Assembly: GCA_002309695.1 (NCBI GenBank)
Contig: DBXV01000008.1
Coordinates: 171,843 to 235,842, forward strand
Length of the DNA: 64,000 bases
Reading direction: 5' to 3'
DNA from: Myxococcales bacterium UBA1203
Lineage (GTDB): Bacteria; Myxococcota; Myxococcia; Myxococcales; UBA5297
Shown here: positions 24,024 through 32,119 of the stretch, in pieces
How positions within the stretch are numbered: the first letter of the stretch is position 1
Layout of the letters: the number at the start of each line of letters is the position of its first letter
Translations under genes and position numbers: made by a program
The notes under the pieces: model-generated
The model's input: only the letters and a program-made list of their open reading frames with translations
Told to the model about the DNA's origin: nothing
Databases searched by the model: none

Positions 24024-24274
24024 GTGTTTGCTCCTCTGCTGAAACTGTTCAGGGCCAAAAGGCGGGGCCTCAAAACATTCGGAGGCCCTTTTCGGAAGAT
24101 GGAAACGCGGCGCGCTGCGGACGGCCTCCATGCGATGAGCGGCCGCCTTGAGATTCCGCCGCTCCCGGTGAATAGGCCCGCGGTTTTTCGCAGACCGGCC
24201 CTGATTCACCGAATTTCCCCCGCTTCATCACTCGTCATCACCCATCACCAGCGTCACCGCATCGCATCGTTCCC

Positions 24275-25324
24275 ATGAATCGTTTCGTCAGCCGCTTCGC
24301 CGTCATTCTCCTCATCGCCATTGGCCTCTACGGCGCCTTTGTCGCCTGGACCGGCTATGCGGATATTCGCGAGAGCCTTCGCGGCTTTCGCGGCTCCATG
24401 TTCCTGCTGGCCGTCGCCCTCGCCACCGCCAATTACGCTCTGCGCATCGTGCGCTGGGAATTTTACCTCCGCCGTCTGGGCATCCGCATTCCGCTGGCGG
24501 ACAGCGCCCTGTCCTTCCTCTCCGGCTTTGCCTTCACCATGACGCCCACCAAAGTGGGCGAGGTCTTCAAGAGCGCCGTCCTCCTCGAAACGCATGGCAT
24601 CCCCGTGGCGAAAACTGCCCCCATCGTCGTCGCCGAGCGGCTCAGCGATGTCATCGGCGTCGTGGCACTGGTCCTGGCCGGCAGCCTGGGCTTCGAAGGC
24701 GGGCTCGTCTGGGCTCTGGCGGGACTCGCCTGCGTCGCGGTGGGAATGTTCCTGATTTTGAAGAAAGGGCCACTCGAATGGGCAGTTGGGCTGGTGGGGC
24801 GCGGACCTGCCAAAATCAGCCGCTTTGTCCCCAAGCTCCAGGAAGCGGTGGACGCGCTGCGGCTGATTTCCGGCCGCGGCGCGATTCTGGTTCCGACGGT
24901 GCTGTCCGTGGCGGCCTGGGGCGTGGAGGGCCTGTCCCTGCACGTGATTCTCACGGGCTTCGGCGCGGACTGCGGCGTTCCGCTGTCGGTTTTTTTCTAT
25001 GCCACCTCGACTCTGGCGGGCGCGCTCGTTCCCCTGCTTCCCAGCGGCCTGGGCGTCACCGAACCTCTGATGCAGCAGCTTCTGGTTCGGCTGGGGGGCA
25101 TCTCTGCGGGAACGGCCACTACCGGCATGCTCCTGACGAGATTCGCCACGCTGTGGTGGGCGGTCGCGCTGGGCTTCGCCACTCTGGGAATTTTGAAACT
25201 GCGCTATCCGAAGTTTCTGGCGCTCAGGGACGCCGGTTCAGCCGGTTCTGATGAGGCAGCCGCCAAATCCGCCAAATCCAAAGATGGCGATGGCGCTTCC
25301 GAAGAAGAAGAACGCCGCGGCTGA
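24275..25324 (+). CDS. LPG-synthase-TM (UPF0104) family membrane protein
   Basis: The 349-residue protein has about eight hydrophobic helices and family features such as LRIVRWEFYLRRLGI, GFAFTMTPTKVGEVFKSAVL, VVAERLSDVIGVVAL, and the later LVPLLPSGLGVTEPLM. This is the flippase-like domain shared with MprF and with many stand-alone proteins near lipid or glycan genes. No catalytic synthase domain is attached, so lipid translocation or a role in membrane glycolipid handling is inferred. The C-terminus is a charged Ala/Lys/Glu tail. The 251 bases before it (24024-24274) show no other gene. Confidence 0.87.
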   Translation: MNRFVSRFAVILLIAIGLYGAFVAWTGYADIRESLRGFRGSMFLLAVALATANYALRIVRWEFYLRRLGIRIPLADSALSFLSGFAFTMTPTKVGEVFKSAVLLETHGIPVAKTAPIVVAERLSDVIGVVALVLAGSLGFEGGLVWALAGLACVAVGMFLILKKGPLEWAVGLVGRGPAKISRFVPKLQEAVDALRLISGRGAILVPTVLSVAAWGVEGLSLHVILTGFGADCGVPLSVFFYATSTLAGALVPLLPSGLGVTEPLMQQLLVRLGGISAGTATTGMLLTRFATLWWAVALGFATLGILKLRYPKFLALRDAGSAGSDEAAAKSAKSKDGDGASEEEERRG

Positions 25325-25352
25325 GTGGTTTTTCGCGAGGGAGAAAGGGCAC

Positions 25353-25841
25353 ATGGAGCCGGACAGGGAAGCGATGGGAGCGGCGAAGGCGGCAGAAAGT
25401 GATTTTCCGCCCGGGACAGAGGTCGTGGTGGAGATAGAGACGCCGCGCTTTGGCTTCGTGAAGCGTTTGTCCAACGGCGGCATCGACTTCATTTCCCCGA
25501 TTCCGTCACTCTTTCATTACGGCTTCGTTCCCGGGAGTTCCGCGGCGGACGGCGACCCTCAGGACGCCATTGTTCTGACGGACCGGCGTCTGGTCCGGGG
25601 CGAGCGCATCCAGGCCGCTGTCGCCGGGCGCGTCCTTTTCGTTGATGACGGATGCCGGGACGACAAGCTGATTTGCTGCGCCGATGGAGGACACGTCACG
25701 CTGTCGGACAGGCGCCGCCTCCGGGCCTTTTTCGCGGTGTATGCGTGTTTGAAGCGCGGAATAGGCTTTTGGCGGGGCAGGTGCGGCAAAACAGTTTTTG
25801 AGGGGATCGATGTGAATCGGAATGAGTCCATGCATCCATGA
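25353..25841 (+). CDS. Divergent soluble inorganic pyrophosphatase
   Basis: Family I pyrophosphatases hydrolyse PPi with Mg2+. The metal-binding Asp motifs are visible: HYGFVPGSSAADGDPQDAIVL (residues about 56-76, with GDPxD) and RVLFVDDGCRDDKLICC (Asp pairs near 98-103). The RRRLRAFFAVYACLKRG region matches the helix before the C-terminus of the family. The N-terminal substrate Lys/Arg positions and the usual KYE motif are not obvious, and the protein is short (162 residues), so activity is uncertain. The ATG at 25353 follows GGGAGAAAGGG; longer in-frame starts overlap the upstream membrane-protein gene and lack a ribosome binding site. Confidence 0.75.
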   Translation: MEPDREAMGAAKAAESDFPPGTEVVVEIETPRFGFVKRLSNGGIDFISPIPSLFHYGFVPGSSAADGDPQDAIVLTDRRLVRGERIQAAVAGRVLFVDDGCRDDKLICCADGGHVTLSDRRRLRAFFAVYACLKRGIGFWRGRCGKTVFEGIDVNRNESMHP

Positions 25842-25872
25842 AAACCTACATTTGAATCCAGGGATGCAATTC

Positions 25873-25908
25873 TTGACCGAATAAAAAGTTCCGTGTTTGG
25901 AGCGGCCC
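25873..25908 (+). promoter_or_regulatory. Putative promoter of the kinase-PEGA-giant lipoprotein block
   Basis: TTGACC (25873-25878), 16 bases, then GTTTGGAGCGGCCC (25895-25908). It is a weaker match to the pattern seen elsewhere, 77 bases before the kinase start. Confidence 0.35.
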
Positions 25909-25985
25909 ATTTTGAGTTTTATCGGCCCCCCAGCCCCCTTCCTCGGGCGTGGGAGACGTATGCTTTATGAGCAAGGAGCTTTTCG

Positions 25986-28900
25986 ATGGCGGTGAAAAGA
26001 AAGTTCATTGGGCGAACCATCCCGAGACGCGCGGCTTCCGGAAAATCATCTGCGTCCCGCAAGGAGAAGTCGGAGAAGTCCGAGCAGATGCAGCCGGTTT
26101 CCACGGGCGAATCAGAGACCGTTTGCGGCTTGGACAACCCCTTTGCCTCCGTCGAAGAAGACCCCTTTGCTGCCATCGACAAAGACCCATTTGCCGCACT
26201 TGAGCAGAGCAGCGCACCGAGCGATGCCGCCAAAGAGGCCGATGATTCAGAGGGCGAGGGCGCGACAATCTGCGGCGACGCGTCTCCTTTTGAAGAAGCG
26301 CCTTCCGAAGAGAGCGCGGCCGCGTCGGGCGAGAGCAGCGAAAGTGATGACGAGGGCGAGGGCGCGACGATTTGCGGCGACGCGTCTCCCTTTGATGAAG
26401 ACGCGTCGGCAGCTGATGTTTCCGCTGATGCTGCTCAGGAGCAGTCAGCTGAAGATGCCAGCGAAGGCGCTACCGTCTGTGGTGATGTAGGGGACCTGCC
26501 CTTTGCTGATGAGCCGTCTGCTGAAGCCGCTGCGCCTGCTGCTGAAGAGGAAGCGGAAGTTGAGGATGAAGGCGCGACGGTGTGCGGCCTGCCGTCGGTC
26601 GAAGATTTCGAGGCGCTTTCCGAAGCGGATGACGGTCAGAAGCAGGACGCGGCGAATGACGCCAAGAAAGGTGACGAGCCTCCGGCGGGCGACCTTCCCT
26701 TTGAAAGTGCTGCGGACGCCGATGACGAAGAAGAGGATGAGGACGCGGAGGCCGCGACTCAGTTTTTGACGGCTGTGGGGGATTTCGGGGACGACGACGA
26801 GGACGCTGAAAGCGGACATGCGTCCTCCTCTGAATCTGCCGCTTCTGCTGATGAAGCGGGGAAGGCTGCCGATACGGCCGGCCAGAATGCCTCCGGGACC
26901 TCTGAAAAAGCCGGAAAAGGTGAGGATGCCGCTCAGGCTGCGCAAGGTGCGGCGGCGGCTCAGCTGTTCGTGCCCAAAATTTCCAAGGGAAAGTCCGGCA
27001 GTCTGCGCCGTTCACCCCTGAGGCCTTCGGCTTCTGAAAAGGACAAAGCCTCTGAATCATCTCGGCCGGCGGCAGCGATGACGATGGAGGTTTCGAAGCC
27101 TGATGTATTTGCTGAAGCTGCGGCCAAGCCGGCTCCGATTCCGGTGGGCTTAAGGCCGACTTTGGAGATGCCCGCTGTCGCGGCGCCTCCCAAGGCTAAG
27201 GTCAAAACGCCGGAAAAGGACCGGGCGACAGGAGAATTTCCTGCGGTCAAGGCTCACCCAGAAGGAGAGGGCTCTGCCGGCATGACGCTGGATTTGTTCC
27301 CTTCAGCTGCTGCGTCGGCCGAGGGCGGAGATGCAAAGCCACCTGCAGACAGTACCGCGCTGGCACTGGCGCCGACATCCGAGAGCGCGAAGAACCGTCC
27401 GACGATGGAAATTCCGGCAGTGACCGTGGATTCCTCGGCGGGCAAGAAGGCCCATGCTCTGCCCGGCGGTGCCACGAAGTCGGGCGAGATGCGGGCGGTG
27501 ACGAAGTCCGGCTCGCGAACCAAGACGGGGGAGACCAAGGCTGTCACCAAGTCCGGAGTGACGAAATCCGGCGTCACCAAGTCAGGCGTGACGAAGGACG
27601 GCACCGGCAAGGGCAAGAAGAATTCGTTCGTCTTCCAGCCCGGCGACATGGTCAATCACTACGAGCTGATTCGTCTGCTGGGCAAAGGCGGCATGGGTTC
27701 CGTCTTCCTTGCCCGCGACACCAAGCTGGGTCGCCGCGTCGCCATCAAGTTCCTGCACACGAAGGACAAGGACCTGGGCAGGCGCTTCATTTTGGAGGCA
27801 CGCACGACCGCCCGTGTCGGCCACGAGAACATCGTCATCATTTACGAAGCCGACGAGTTCAACGGGATGCCGTACATGGTCCTGGAGTACCTCCAGGGCA
27901 GCGAGCTGACGAAGCTCCTCACCAACCAGCCCATGCCTCCGGGCCGCGTCGCGGAACTGATGGTCCCTGTGCTCCGTGCTCTGGTCCGCGCCCACTCGGA
28001 AGGCATCGTCCACCGAGACCTCAAGCCCGACAACGTGATGCTGACGGATTCGGGCACCGTGAAGGTCATGGACTTCGGCATTTCCAAGGTGCTGGAGGGC
28101 GATGACAAGGGCGATTCCGACAAGGCGGACAAAGACTCCGCCAAGAAGGGCGACGACAAGTCTCTGGCCAACGACAGTTCTGGAATGACCCGGGCCGGGG
28201 CCATCGTTGGTACGCTGGCTTACATGTCGCCGGAGCAGTGGCGCGCCAAGGGCATCGACCACCGGACCGACCTGTGGGCCGCGGGCATCATGCTGTTCCG
28301 CATGCTGAGCGGGAAGCACCCCCTCGAAGGGCTGTCCGGCATGCAGCTGGCCATCGTCGGTGACTACAAGCACAAGATGCCCAGTCTGCGGGATGTGATG
28401 CCCCAGCTGCCCAACGACCTGATTGATCTCGTCGATAAGGCTCTGCAGAAACGCAAGGAGCAGCGCTGGGAAGATGCGGCTTCGATGCTTGAAGCGCTGG
28501 AAGCGTTCCTCCCGGGGCGCGCCCGCAAGCTGAAAGTCGATCAGAGCCCCTATGCGGGCCTTTCCGCGTTCCAGGAGGCGGATGCCGATCGGTTCTTCGG
28601 CCGAAACAACGAAATTGCGGCCGTTGTGAACCGCCTGCGGGATCAGGCCCTGCTGGGCATCGTGGGCGCCTCCGGCTCCGGCAAGAGCTCCATCGTCCGC
28701 GCCGGTGTTCTGCCTGCTTTGAAGCGCTCCGGCGAAAACTGGGAGTGTCTGGTCATCCGCCCCGGCCGCAGTCCGATTCACGCGCTGGCCGAAGTCCTTT
28801 CTCCGATGTCTGCATCGCTGGCCATCTCCAAAGACGATGCGCTGGCCATGGGCAATCTCGAGGAGCGCATCCGCAAAGAGCCTGGCTATGCGGGAAGTCT

Positions 28901-30521
28901 GCTCCGAAACAGGGCGCGCCAGAGCAAGTGCAACCAGCTGCTGTTCATCGACCAGTTTGAAGAGCTCTACACGCAGGTGGGCGATTTGGATGAGCGACTG
29001 GCTTTCACCGCCGCGCTGACCTCCATCGCTGACGATCCCTCGTCACCGACCCGCGTCATCCTCTCCATTCGTTCCGACTTCCTGGACCGCGTCGCCGAAG
29101 ACATGGTCTTTATGAACGAGCTCTCTCAGGGACTCATCTTCCTGATTGCGCCCAACCGGAACGGTCTGCGGGACGCCATTGTGCAGCCTGCCGAAATGGC
29201 AGGGTTCACCTTCGAGAGCGAGGACATCGTCAACGAGATGCTGGACCACCTGGCCTCGACGCCGGGCGCCCTGCCTCTGCTCCAGTTCGCCGCCAGCAAG
29301 CTGTGGGACAGCCGCGATGTCAGCCGCAAGATGCTGACAGTTGCTGGCTATCGGGCTCTGGGCGGCATCGCCGGTGCGCTGGCCACCCATGCCGACGCGG
29401 TCCTCAATGAGATGCCTTCCAGCAGTCAGGACCTGGCGCGTGCGATTTTCCTGCGGCTGATTACGCCCGAGCGGACGCGCGCCATCGTCTCCATGAGCGA
29501 GCTGGACGAGCTTTCCCATGACGCAGACGAGCTGAAGCGGGTGGTCAATCAGCTGGTTCAGGCCCGCCTCCTCGTCGTCCAGACGAGCGGCGGCAACTCC
29601 ACGGTGGAAATCGTCCACGAATCGCTGGTCCACACCTGGCCGACCTTGAAGCGCTGGCTGGATGAGACGGGCGAGGATGCGCCGTTCCTCGAGGCTCTGC
29701 GAAACGCCACCAAGCAGTGGCAGTTCAAGAATTACGACAAGGACCAGCTGTGGCGCGGCAAGCAGGCAGATGAGGCCGAGCGCTTCATGGAGAAAGGCAA
29801 GCTCGCGGGCATTCCTGATGCGCAGCTGGACTACCTGGATGCCGTCATTGCACAGAAGAAGCGCGCTGCGCGGAACAAGCGGTTGGCCCAGATTATCGGC
29901 GGCACATTCCTCGTCTGTCTGGCTGTCGGTTCGACGCTGTTTGCCGGCTATGCCTTCCAGCTTCAAAAGGAAGCGCAGGAGAGTGCTGAAGTCGCGAAAA
30001 TAGAGAAGCAAAACGCCGAAAAACAGACGAAGGTCGCCAATGAGGCGAAGGCGCAGGTCGAAGGGCTGCTGACGGAGGCAACCGAGGCTCGAAAGAAGGC
30101 GGAGAGCGCACAGAAAGAAGCGGAGGCTGCCGAGCAGAAGGCCGTCGCCTCACAGAAGGAAGCAGAGGCCTCCAAGGAAGAGGCTGAGAAAGCGCTGAAG
30201 GTCGCCCAGCAGAAGGAAAAAGAGCGAAGTATTGCGGAAGCGCGGGCGCGTCAGGCGGCCGCTGACCTGGCCTTGAAGAACAAAGACCTGGCCAAGACGC
30301 TGAAGATGGCTGAGGCCGCCAGAATCGCGGCCCGAAATGCCCAGAAGGGCGCCGAGCGGAATGCTCAGCTGGCCCGCAGGCAGGAGCAGGTGGCGCGTCA
30401 GGCCGAGGAGAAGGCTTTGAAGGCGGCCCAGGAAGTGGCGGCGCTGCTTCTTCAGGAACAGGAGCGTGTGCAACGGCTTCAGGATCAGCTGGGCAGCCCC
30501 GTCATCGACGATTTGAAATGA
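25986..30521 (+). CDS. Ser/Thr protein kinase-nSTAND NTPase-transmembrane-coiled coil protein
   Basis: The 1,511-residue protein has five parts. Residues 1-550 are acidic, low-complexity and probably disordered, with repeated Thr motifs (EGATICGDASPF types; PTMEIPAV types; tandem VTKSG). Residues about 560-845 are a Hanks-type kinase with GKGGMGSVFLARD, catalytic HRDLKPDN (near 676), DFG (near 696) and AYMSPEQWR. Residues about 855-1290 are an nSTAND1 NTPase with FFGRNNEIAAVV, Walker A GASGSGKSS (near 895) and LLFIDQFEELYT. A single transmembrane helix lies at about 1304-1326, and the rest is an Ala/Glu/Lys heptad coiled coil. With a cytoplasmic N-terminus the coiled coil would be periplasmic. 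AAGGAG precedes the ATG. nSTAND1 proteins usually end in WD40 repeats, which are absent here. It probably couples a conformational or envelope signal to phosphorylation; substrates are unknown. Confidence 0.93.
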   Translation: MAVKRKFIGRTIPRRAASGKSSASRKEKSEKSEQMQPVSTGESETVCGLDNPFASVEEDPFAAIDKDPFAALEQSSAPSDAAKEADDSEGEGATICGDASPFEEAPSEESAAASGESSESDDEGEGATICGDASPFDEDASAADVSADAAQEQSAEDASEGATVCGDVGDLPFADEPSAEAAAPAAEEEAEVEDEGATVCGLPSVEDFEALSEADDGQKQDAANDAKKGDEPPAGDLPFESAADADDEEEDEDAEAATQFLTAVGDFGDDDEDAESGHASSSESAASADEAGKAADTAGQNASGTSEKAGKGEDAAQAAQGAAAAQLFVPKISKGKSGSLRRSPLRPSASEKDKASESSRPAAAMTMEVSKPDVFAEAAAKPAPIPVGLRPTLEMPAVAAPPKAKVKTPEKDRATGEFPAVKAHPEGEGSAGMTLDLFPSAAASAEGGDAKPPADSTALALAPTSESAKNRPTMEIPAVTVDSSAGKKAHALPGGATKSGEMRAVTKSGSRTKTGETKAVTKSGVTKSGVTKSGVTKDGTGKGKKNSFVFQPGDMVNHYELIRLLGKGGMGSVFLARDTKLGRRVAIKFLHTKDKDLGRRFILEARTTARVGHENIVIIYEADEFNGMPYMVLEYLQGSELTKLLTNQPMPPGRVAELMVPVLRALVRAHSEGIVHRDLKPDNVMLTDSGTVKVMDFGISKVLEGDDKGDSDKADKDSAKKGDDKSLANDSSGMTRAGAIVGTLAYMSPEQWRAKGIDHRTDLWAAGIMLFRMLSGKHPLEGLSGMQLAIVGDYKHKMPSLRDVMPQLPNDLIDLVDKALQKRKEQRWEDAASMLEALEAFLPGRARKLKVDQSPYAGLSAFQEADADRFFGRNNEIAAVVNRLRDQALLGIVGASGSGKSSIVRAGVLPALKRSGENWECLVIRPGRSPIHALAEVLSPMSASLAISKDDALAMGNLEERIRKEPGYAGSLLRNRARQSKCNQLLFIDQFEELYTQVGDLDERLAFTAALTSIADDPSSPTRVILSIRSDFLDRVAEDMVFMNELSQGLIFLIAPNRNGLRDAIVQPAEMAGFTFESEDIVNEMLDHLASTPGALPLLQFAASKLWDSRDVSRKMLTVAGYRALGGIAGALATHADAVLNEMPSSSQDLARAIFLRLITPERTRAIVSMSELDELSHDADELKRVVNQLVQARLLVVQTSGGNSTVEIVHESLVHTWPTLKRWLDETGEDAPFLEALRNATKQWQFKNYDKDQLWRGKQADEAERFMEKGKLAGIPDAQLDYLDAVIAQKKRAARNKRLAQIIGGTFLVCLAVGSTLFAGYAFQLQKEAQESAEVAKIEKQNAEKQTKVANEAKAQVEGLLTEATEARKKAESAQKEAEAAEQKAVASQKEAEASKEEAEKALKVAQQKEKERSIAEARARQAAADLALKNKDLAKTLKMAEAARIAARNAQKGAERNAQLARRQEQVARQAEEKALKAAQEVAALLLQEQERVQRLQDQLGSPVIDDLK

Positions 30522-30618
30522 TGCTGAAACTTTTGGCCATGTCCCCCTCGTCAACAGTGGCCGGACGTGAAGCGGTGACGAAGTGAATTGGAAGGATATT
30601 CAGTTGAGGAGACATTCC

Positions 30619-32022
30619 ATGAATAAGGGGATTGGAGTCGCGTTCGCCCTGACGATGTGTCTCGGAACAACGGCGGTTCAGACTGAAGCCGCTGCGGACG
30701 ATGCGGCATCTTCCGCTTCATCAGGCAATCAGGCGCAGCCCAGAAAACGGCGCATCGCCAGCGTTAAGGGCGACAAAAAGGGGAAGGACGGAGCTCAGAC
30801 GGCATCGGCTTCGACGGACGATGCGGGAGCGTCAGGCAAAAAGCACAAAAATGCTTCGGCCGGGAAGCAGCCGGGAGACGCAGCCAATAATGAAAATGCC
30901 TCCAGCGAAACGGCGTCTCAGACAGCTGGTGCCCAGCAGCAGCCGGGGCAGGCCTCTCAGTCTCAGTCCGAGGCAGCGGGAGGCAGCAGCGAGACTCAGG
31001 CGCCGGCGACGCGTCCTTGGGCCGAAGGGGTGTCCCCCGAAAATCAGCAGAAGGCGCTCAAGCTGTTCCGTGAAGGCAATGCTCTGCTGAAAGACTCCGT
31101 GTTTGGTCAGGCGGCAGTGAAATACCGAGAGGCCCTAGAGTACTGGGACCATCCCGCCATTCACTACAATATGGTCCTGGCGCTGCTGAACATGGACCGA
31201 CCGGTGGAAGTGCTGCAGCACCTCGAAAAGGCCATGGCTTACGGCCCGGACCCCATCGACCCTGAAAAATATGAGCAGGCAAAGAATTACAAACGCCTGA
31301 CAGAATCTCAGCTGACCCACCTGATTGTTCGATGTGAGCTGGAGGGGGCGGTTATCTCCATGGACGGTCAGGAGCTGTTCATTGCCCCGGGGCAATATGA
31401 AGGTTTTGTGCGTCCCGGTCCCCACTCCATTGTGGCCAAGAAGGAAGGCTACATGAATAACGAAATCAGTCCCGCGCTCGTTGCCGGAGGAAAGGCCGAG
31501 TACGATATGGTGCTGATTTTGGCGGCAGATGCGGTTGAATATCGGCGCCGCTGGGCAGTCTGGAAGCCTTGGACTGTATTCGGTGCAGGTATTGTCGTCG
31601 CCGGTGTCGGTGCAGCACTGCATTTGTCGGGGCGGGCGGCGATTAGTGATTATGATAATCAAGTGAATGAAGCAGGCGCTAGTGGGGTCGATATAGATAA
31701 GCTCGAAAGCCAAAAAAACAGCGGCCTGAGGAATCAAAAAATTGGTGTGGCCATGTATGGCGTCGGAGGTGCCGCGATTGCGGCCGGCGCCACCTTACTG
31801 GTGCTGAACCGAGCGCGTCCTTATAACCCCACTACGGGGGAATTGATGGATGTTTCCAAAGACAAGTCCAAGGACGACGCACCAAAGTCGGAATCGGAAT
31901 CAGCACAGCCCGACGCACCTGTTCAGCCTTCAAATGAAAAGGAAAGCGCGGCACCGGCAGTGACATTCCTGCCTGTTCTGTCGCCAGAATCCGCCGGCAT
32001 AATGGCAACGTTTAGGTTTTAG
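30619..32022 (+). CDS. TPR/PEGA-domain secreted membrane protein
   Basis: The ATG at 30619 is preferred over 30583 because GAGGAG precedes it at normal spacing and it begins a signal peptide (MNKGIGVAFALTMCLGTTAV). A disordered Ala/Ser/Gln/Lys-rich stretch follows (to about residue 130). TPR-like helices come next (KALKLFREGNALLKDSVFGQ and onward, about 140-208), then a PEGA-like beta domain (GAVISMDGQELFIAPGQYEG, about 235-300). Two hydrophobic helices at about 318-336 and 375-399 flank a short polar loop, and the C-terminus is a charged tail ending in Phe. This layout is common in myxobacteria, usually near kinases, with unknown function. It lies 97 bases after the kinase gene and 97 bases before the giant lipoprotein gene, suggesting one transcription unit. 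Confidence 0.87.
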   Translation: MNKGIGVAFALTMCLGTTAVQTEAAADDAASSASSGNQAQPRKRRIASVKGDKKGKDGAQTASASTDDAGASGKKHKNASAGKQPGDAANNENASSETASQTAGAQQQPGQASQSQSEAAGGSSETQAPATRPWAEGVSPENQQKALKLFREGNALLKDSVFGQAAVKYREALEYWDHPAIHYNMVLALLNMDRPVEVLQHLEKAMAYGPDPIDPEKYEQAKNYKRLTESQLTHLIVRCELEGAVISMDGQELFIAPGQYEGFVRPGPHSIVAKKEGYMNNEISPALVAGGKAEYDMVLILAADAVEYRRRWAVWKPWTVFGAGIVVAGVGAALHLSGRAAISDYDNQVNEAGASGVDIDKLESQKNSGLRNQKIGVAMYGVGGAAIAAGATLLVLNRARPYNPTTGELMDVSKDKSKDDAPKSESESAQPDAPVQPSNEKESAAPAVTFLPVLSPESAGIMATFRF

Positions 32023-32056
32023 TTTTTAGAGAAACGCCGACGCATTGTTTTTTTGA

Positions 32057-32082
32057 GGCCGATAATTCTAATTATTTCGGCC
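32057..32082 (+). promoter_or_regulatory. Imperfect palindrome upstream of the giant gene
   Basis: GGCCGATAATTCTAATTATTTCGGCC is an inverted repeat with two extra bases in one arm. No T-run follows, although an upstream T-run (32048-32054) would serve as tail on the minus strand. It could be an operator or a weak attenuating hairpin between the PEGA gene and the giant gene. Confidence 0.35.
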
Positions 32083-32119
32083 GCCAGTCAGACTCCCCAG
32101 AATTGGAAGGAGACAGACG

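Noticed and set aside
25919..26233. Short minus-strand frame in the kinase promoter region
   Set aside because: It has no ribosome binding site, overlaps the kinase coding region and shows no conserved motif.
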